Source: Candidatus Omnitrophota bacterium
GTDB taxonomy: Bacteria; Hinthialibacterota; Hinthialibacteria; JAKQFZ01
Reading direction: 5' to 3'
Length of the DNA: 9,767 bases
Assembly: GCA_029558215.1 (NCBI GenBank)
Contig: JAKQFZ010000535.1
Location: forward strand, 1-9,767
The position numbers and the translations under genes are program-made. The notes beneath the pieces were generated by a model. The model ran no database searches. It worked only from the letters and a program-made list of their open reading frames with translations, and was not told the origin of the DNA. Positions 7,961 through 9,767 of this stretch are shown here, one piece after another; position 1 is the first letter of the stretch, and each line of letters opens with the position of its first letter.

Positions 7961-8087
7961 TTTTCATATCATGATCATCTGAATGATGCAAGGATATGTT
8001 GGTGTGTGCTGTCAGTGTGTGTGATGGAGCCGATTGAGTGGCCTCTTTGTGGGATGCGGCTGAAAGGCAGTTACCACGGTATGTCAT
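7944..8087 (-). CDS. Possible 47-residue small protein or leader peptide overlapping the kinase start
   Basis: An ATG at 8085-8087 follows AGGAGAGAG with AGGAGA seven bases upstream, the best ribosome binding site near the kinase. The frame encodes 47 residues starting MTYRGNCLSAASHKEATQ, rich in His, Ser and Thr and hydrophilic, with no recognisable family, membrane segment or signal. Its stop (7944-7946) lies 14 bases past the kinase ATG (7958-7960), a 17-base overlap in a different frame. The kinase start has no good binding site of its own, so this frame may deliver ribosomes to it by translational coupling. The peptide composition is not protein-like in an obvious way, and it may be a translated leader whose product does not matter. 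It could also be a chance frame. Confidence 0.35.
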   Translation of the reverse strand: MTYRGNCLSAASHKEATQSAPSHTLTAHTNISLHHSDDHDMKNVGEV

Positions 8088-8095
8088 CGTGCTCT

Positions 8096-8179
8096 CTCCT
8101 GCTGGGGGACGGTGTGGAGGGGATTGTCTCTGCCCGTGTGTTCGATTTTCCCAGGAGCGCGAAGAATCCCCCACACCGT
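8096..8179 (-). promoter_or_regulatory. Large stem-loop before the small frame, with possible pseudoknot over its ribosome binding site
   Basis: On the minus strand, a 15-base arm (8165-8179, ACGGTGTGGGGGATT) pairs completely with 8109-8125 except for a two-base bulge. The loop is 39 bases. The loop carries CTCCTG (8152-8157), complementary to CAGGAG (8096-8101), which includes the ribosome binding site of the small frame, seven bases after the stem. That is the geometry of an H-type pseudoknot hiding a ribosome binding site. The long stem is seen directly; the pseudoknot is inference. I recognise no known riboswitch class here. Confidence 0.5.
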
Positions 8180-8180
8180 T

Positions 8181-8217
8181 CATCCAACCGGAAGTAGACT
8201 ATGGTCCGGTTCGGATG
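8181..8217 (-). terminator. Strong stem-loop spanning the pilin stop codon (no T-run)
   Basis: CATCCAACCGGA (8181-8192) pairs with TCCGGTT and GGATG (8205-8211, 8213-8217), giving 12 pairs with a single bulged base at 8212. The 12-base loop contains the pilin stop codon (8199-8201). No T-run follows on the minus strand, so it is more likely an mRNA-stabilising or processing hairpin between the pilin and downstream cistrons than an intrinsic terminator. Confidence 0.45.
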
Positions 8218-8762
8218 ATGTCGCCGGTTGATGAAACACCGTTTGTTGGATCGTAAACGAGATGATTACATCCAGGAGTTCCAGTCCAAGGTTGATCAAA
8301 GAGAGCATCCGGCCCGACGCATGACAAATACCACATCCTGCGGGAAGTTGCGTCGTACTGGAGCCAAGTGTTGCTGCCCCAGCCCTGAGCGTCCATCCAG
8401 TCGCAGGCGGCTCGGGTCTGGTAGTAGTAGATCTTCGTTGGTCTGGGTTCTCCCCAGGGAAGCCATCCCGCAAATGCCGAATCCGGAACCGAAGAAAGAT
8501 AGGCAACCGGTGTCGTCAGAACGGACAGCTTTTCCTCATAGCCGACGCGCATTGCATCGGGGTAGGCATTCCAGTCAACGTGATATTGCTCCAGTCCCAC
8601 TGCGATGGTCTGCATGTCTGCTTCTGCCCGCGAGACTTTTGCCCGAATCTGCGCCTGCAGGAAATTCGGAATTGCTATCGCAGCCAGTATCCCGATAATT
8701 GCCACTACAATAAGCAACTCAATCAAAGTGAAACCCGACAAACCTCGCCTGACAAAACGCAT
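8199..8762 (-). CDS. Type IV pilin/type II secretion pseudopilin-like protein
   Basis: The 187-residue protein begins with a short basic leader and the class III prepilin site G10|FTLIELLIVVAIIG. Prepilin peptidase would cut after G10, leaving F11 for methylation and E15 as the conserved Glu5 of the mature form. Residues 11-33 are the hydrophobic assembly helix (ending IPNF), continued by an amphipathic helix to about 60. The C-terminal globular part has LTTPVAYL (82-89), many Trp and Tyr, three Cys (120, 148, 165) and an end motif DPTNGVSSTGDIIRTGP. I associate this layout with single or multicopy G-type pseudopilins of candidate-phylum bacteria rather than a core GspG. AAAAGGAGAG gives a strong ribosome binding site six bases before the ATG. 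No secretion or pilus assembly genes are nearby. It is the first gene after the cobalamin riboswitch and precedes the hybrid kinase on the same strand. Confidence 0.9.
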   Translation of the reverse strand: MRFVRRGLSGFTLIELLIVVAIIGILAAIAIPNFLQAQIRAKVSRAEADMQTIAVGLEQYHVDWNAYPDAMRVGYEEKLSVLTTPVAYLSSVPDSAFAGWLPWGEPRPTKIYYYQTRAACDWMDAQGWGSNTWLQYDATSRRMWYLSCVGPDALFDQPWTGTPGCNHLVYDPTNGVSSTGDIIRTGP

Positions 8763-8777
8763 CTCTCTCTCCTTTTC

Positions 8778-8805
8778 GAGCCTTCCGGCTCACTGTGTTT
8801 GTGAG
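8778..8805 (-). repeat. Two overlapping, mutually exclusive hairpins before the pilin ribosome binding site
   Basis: On the minus strand, CTCAC pairs with GTGAG (8801-8805 with 8789-8793), and GAGCC pairs with GGCTC around a GGAA tetraloop (8787-8791 with 8778-8782). The two share the bases GAG, so only one can form at a time. The second ends one base before the AAAAGGAGAG binding site. Stems are only five pairs, so the significance is uncertain. Confidence 0.3.
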
Positions 8806-8955
8806 GCAGGCTGAAAAACAGAGCCGCTTACTTTGCCCCAAAGAGCGTGTTTCGGCTTGAAAAGGAGTGTTCCCGATTCCCATCGCTGTCGGATAGGGCA
8901 GTTGCTCGGTCGGTGTGAAACCATTCCGCAGTTGCTTTGATCAGGTCTGTGCCAG
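8806..8955 (-). other. Leader segment between terminator and pilin, no gene
   Basis: No credible coding frame is seen on either strand. One imperfect stem-loop (8822-8857) has an inner CTTTG/CAAAG hairpin and an outer AGCC/GGCT pair with internal loops. It does not match a riboswitch class I know; c-di-GMP-I was checked because it often precedes pilin genes. No convincing promoter for the pilin gene was found here, which favours transcription from upstream through the riboswitch. Confidence 0.3.
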
Positions 8956-8996
8956 AAAACACAAGAACCCTCCAACGCAACCGCGAAGAGGGTTCC
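8956..8996 (-). terminator. Intrinsic terminator downstream of the cobalamin riboswitch
   Basis: On the minus strand, GAACCCTC (8988-8995) pairs perfectly with GAGGGTTC (8965-8972). The inner segment can also form CGC/GCG around GGTT. The tract TTGTGTTTT follows directly (8956-8964). A stem of this quality followed by a T-rich run, 67 bases after the aptamer, is what a transcription-terminating riboswitch platform looks like. It lies about 190 bases before the pilin ATG. Confidence 0.72.
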
Positions 8997-9003
8997 AGAA
9001 ACC

Positions 9004-9023
9004 GTCCCCAGCACAAAGGGGAC
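9004..9023 (-). repeat. Hairpin between aptamer and terminator
   Basis: GTCCCC and GGGGAC form a perfect 6-base stem with an 8-base loop, immediately before the terminator in the direction of transcription. A second small stem, CTTCTC/GAGAAG, lies just upstream near 9034-9052. They may be folding elements of the riboswitch expression platform. Confidence 0.45.
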
Positions 9024-9062
9024 AAACCTTCACCTTCTCATTCGCGGAGAAGTTCTGTGAAG

Positions 9063-9236
9063 CGCGTTGACAGCCGTCTTCTGGCTTCCGGGTCTTTCTA
9101 CCGCCCGTCCCCTTCCCATCGCTGCGGGGCGACAGTGGGTCTTCTGATGACGGGTTTCGTCTCCGGTTACAGCGGCGCATCCGCGAGGGATTCTCACCCT
9201 CTTCCGGGCGTCTCTGAGAACGCGAGAAAACCTCGC
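9063..9236 (-). promoter_or_regulatory. Cobalamin (B12) riboswitch aptamer
   Basis: Read on the minus strand, the sequence shows the conserved parts of the cobalamin riboswitch in order: GGTGAGAATCCCTCGCGG, then GCGCCGCTGTAACCGG, a variable stem (CCCACTGTCGC pairing with GCAGCGATGGG), AAGGGGACGGGCGG, and the B12 box GAAGCCAGAAGACGGC (within 9069-9088). The closing P1 stem is CGCGTT (9219-9224) with AACGCG (9063-9068). An upstream GCGAG/CTCGC hairpin (9222-9236) shares bases with P1 and could compete with it. Such aptamers bind adenosylcobalamin or related corrinoids and usually switch the downstream gene off. The usual targets are corrinoid uptake, synthesis or B12-independent enzymes. Here the next gene on the strand is a pseudopilin. 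The B12 box matches the consensus well over its first 12 bases; the last few deviate. Confidence 0.9.
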
Positions 9237-9286
9237 TTGAACTCAGAAACGCGCTACCGCCAACGCTGCCTACCTCATTTTCAAAA

Positions 9287-9315
9287 CAAATGCCACAGTT
9301 GGATTGCAGTGTCAA
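9287..9315 (-). promoter_or_regulatory. Candidate -35 element for the riboswitch transcript
   Basis: On the minus strand a perfect TTGACA (9310-9315) lies about 75 bases before the aptamer. At 17 bases spacing the -10 position reads CATTTG, a poor match, so only the -35 is convincing. Its position upstream of the riboswitch makes it the best promoter candidate. Confidence 0.28.
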
Positions 9316-9389
9316 GAACTTATTGAGAGAAACATACTGGCTCAGTTAATGGGCGAGGGTCTGGACTTACTACATGCGACACACGTCAC

Positions 9390-9418
9390 TTGACACTCTT
9401 TTCTCTGGATTATACATT
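9390..9418 (+). promoter_or_regulatory. Candidate sigma-70 promoter for the symporter gene
   Basis: A perfect TTGACA (9390-9395) is followed at 17 bases by TACATT (9413-9418, four of six). At 15 bases spacing TATACA (9411-9416) is an alternative -10. The predicted leader before the symporter ATG is about 140 bases. It is divergent from the candidate riboswitch promoter, whose -35 lies 75 bases away. Confidence 0.42.
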
Positions 9419-9431
9419 CCAATGTCTCCTA

Positions 9432-9461
9432 AGAAACCGGATCTCTTGGACTCTGGTTTTT
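9432..9461 (+). repeat. Leader hairpin upstream of the symporter
   Basis: Bases 9432-9441 pair with 9452-9461 (ten pairs, two of them G-T) around a ten-base loop. It lies just downstream of the predicted symporter transcription start. No T-run continues after the stem, so termination is doubtful; a 5' stabilising or regulatory hairpin is possible. Confidence 0.35.
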
Positions 9462-9563
9462 CGCATCAATGTATGTATACGGACGCGGGTAATGACCGCT
9501 TGTCTGTCGGTGTGGATATGCTCTTGACACAAGGTTGTTCGATACCGTCTTAGGGAGGTTGAA

Positions 9564-9767
9564 ATGGCGAATCTCGTTGTGCTTCTTGCCTATGTCGTAC
9601 TGATGGCGGTACTGGGGATCTACCTGAGCCGCTACGTCAAGCGTGAGGACGACTTCTTCCTTGCCGGGCGGTCGCTGAATCGCTGGATCATCGCCGGAAC
9701 GATCATGGCGACCAACGTGGACGCGATTTTTCTTGTAGGTCCCGCTGCGGCGGCTTTTGCGGGAGGG
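9564..9767 (+). CDS. Sodium:solute symporter family protein (N-terminal part)
   Basis: The first 68 codons encode a hydrophobic segment (about 2-20), then the DDFFLAGRSLNRW motif (29-41) typical of the SSS family (sodium/glucose, proline or pantothenate symporters), and a second membrane segment IIAGTIMATNVDAIFLVG (42-59). These are inner-membrane carriers that use the sodium gradient to import sugars, amino acids or organic acids; full members have about 450-600 residues and 11-15 helices. The substrate cannot be judged from this fragment. AGGGAGG five bases before the ATG fixes the start. The gene is divergent from the B12 riboswitch and is cut by the window edge. Confidence 0.9.
   Translation, partial: MANLVVLLAYVVLMAVLGIYLSRYVKREDDFFLAGRSLNRWIIAGTIMATNVDAIFLVGPAAAAFAGG

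Noticed and set aside
8763..8955. Possible c-di-GMP-I riboswitch before the pilin gene
   Set aside because: A GGGGCAAAG stretch is reminiscent, but the paired helices and conserved core of that class are not present.
9280..9300. Sigma-54-like promoter (TGGCAT...TTGAA on the minus strand)
   Set aside because: The essential GC of the -12 element is missing (TTGA instead of TTGC).
8937..9326. Open frames of about 125 codons on both strands (plus 8937-9326, minus 8941-9315)
   Set aside because: They overlap the cobalamin riboswitch and its terminator, the translations are Arg/Ser-rich without any recognisable motif, and start sites lack ribosome binding sites.
9524..9552. Promoter from the TTGACA just before the symporter start
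   Set aside because: No acceptable -10 sequence occurs at 15-19 bases, and the start site would fall at or inside the ribosome binding site.

Overview
This is a bacterial chromosomal window of roughly even base composition. No single gene fixes the organism. The pseudopilin, with its LTTPVAYL and DPTNG...GDIIR motifs, belongs to a type I associate with environmental candidate phyla and their relatives (Hydrogenedentota, Sumerlaeota, Lentisphaerota and similar). The very large hybrid sensor kinase, the melibiase-like GH4 enzyme and the SSS symporter fit such a lineage. This placement is an inference from memory, not a search result.

Left part, 1-3976. A partial FmdB-type zinc-ribbon gene reads leftward off the edge, divergent from hypB, the GTPase that delivers nickel to [NiFe] hydrogenase. 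After hypB come thrC (threonine synthase, with a plausible own promoter) and, 53 bases later, a GH4 NAD/metal-dependent glycosidase. hypB, thrC and the GH4 gene share a strand and are closely spaced, but they serve unrelated pathways.

Middle part, 4070-8762, minus strand. A type IV/type II prepilin-like protein, a possible 47-residue open reading frame and a 1296-residue hybrid histidine kinase lie in that order of transcription. The kinase has the layout GAF-PAS-GAF-GAF-PAS-HisKA-HATPase-REC. Its two PAS domains are an obvious internal duplication. The small frame has a strong ribosome binding site and overlaps the kinase start by 17 bases. Two strong stem-loops occupy the stretch between the pilin stop and the small frame.

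Right part, 8763-9563. About 800 bases hold no protein gene. They contain a convincing cobalamin (B12) riboswitch on the minus strand, followed by an intrinsic terminator. The next gene downstream on that strand is the pseudopilin, so B12 appears to control a pilin-like protein and perhaps the kinase behind it. A 9-base segment of the aptamer is perfectly complementary to the terminator's 5' arm and so could act as an antiterminator. Divergent from the riboswitch, a sodium:solute symporter gene begins at 9564 and runs off the window.

The part most worth follow-up is the riboswitch - pseudopilin - structured intercistronic RNA - small frame - hybrid kinase arrangement.
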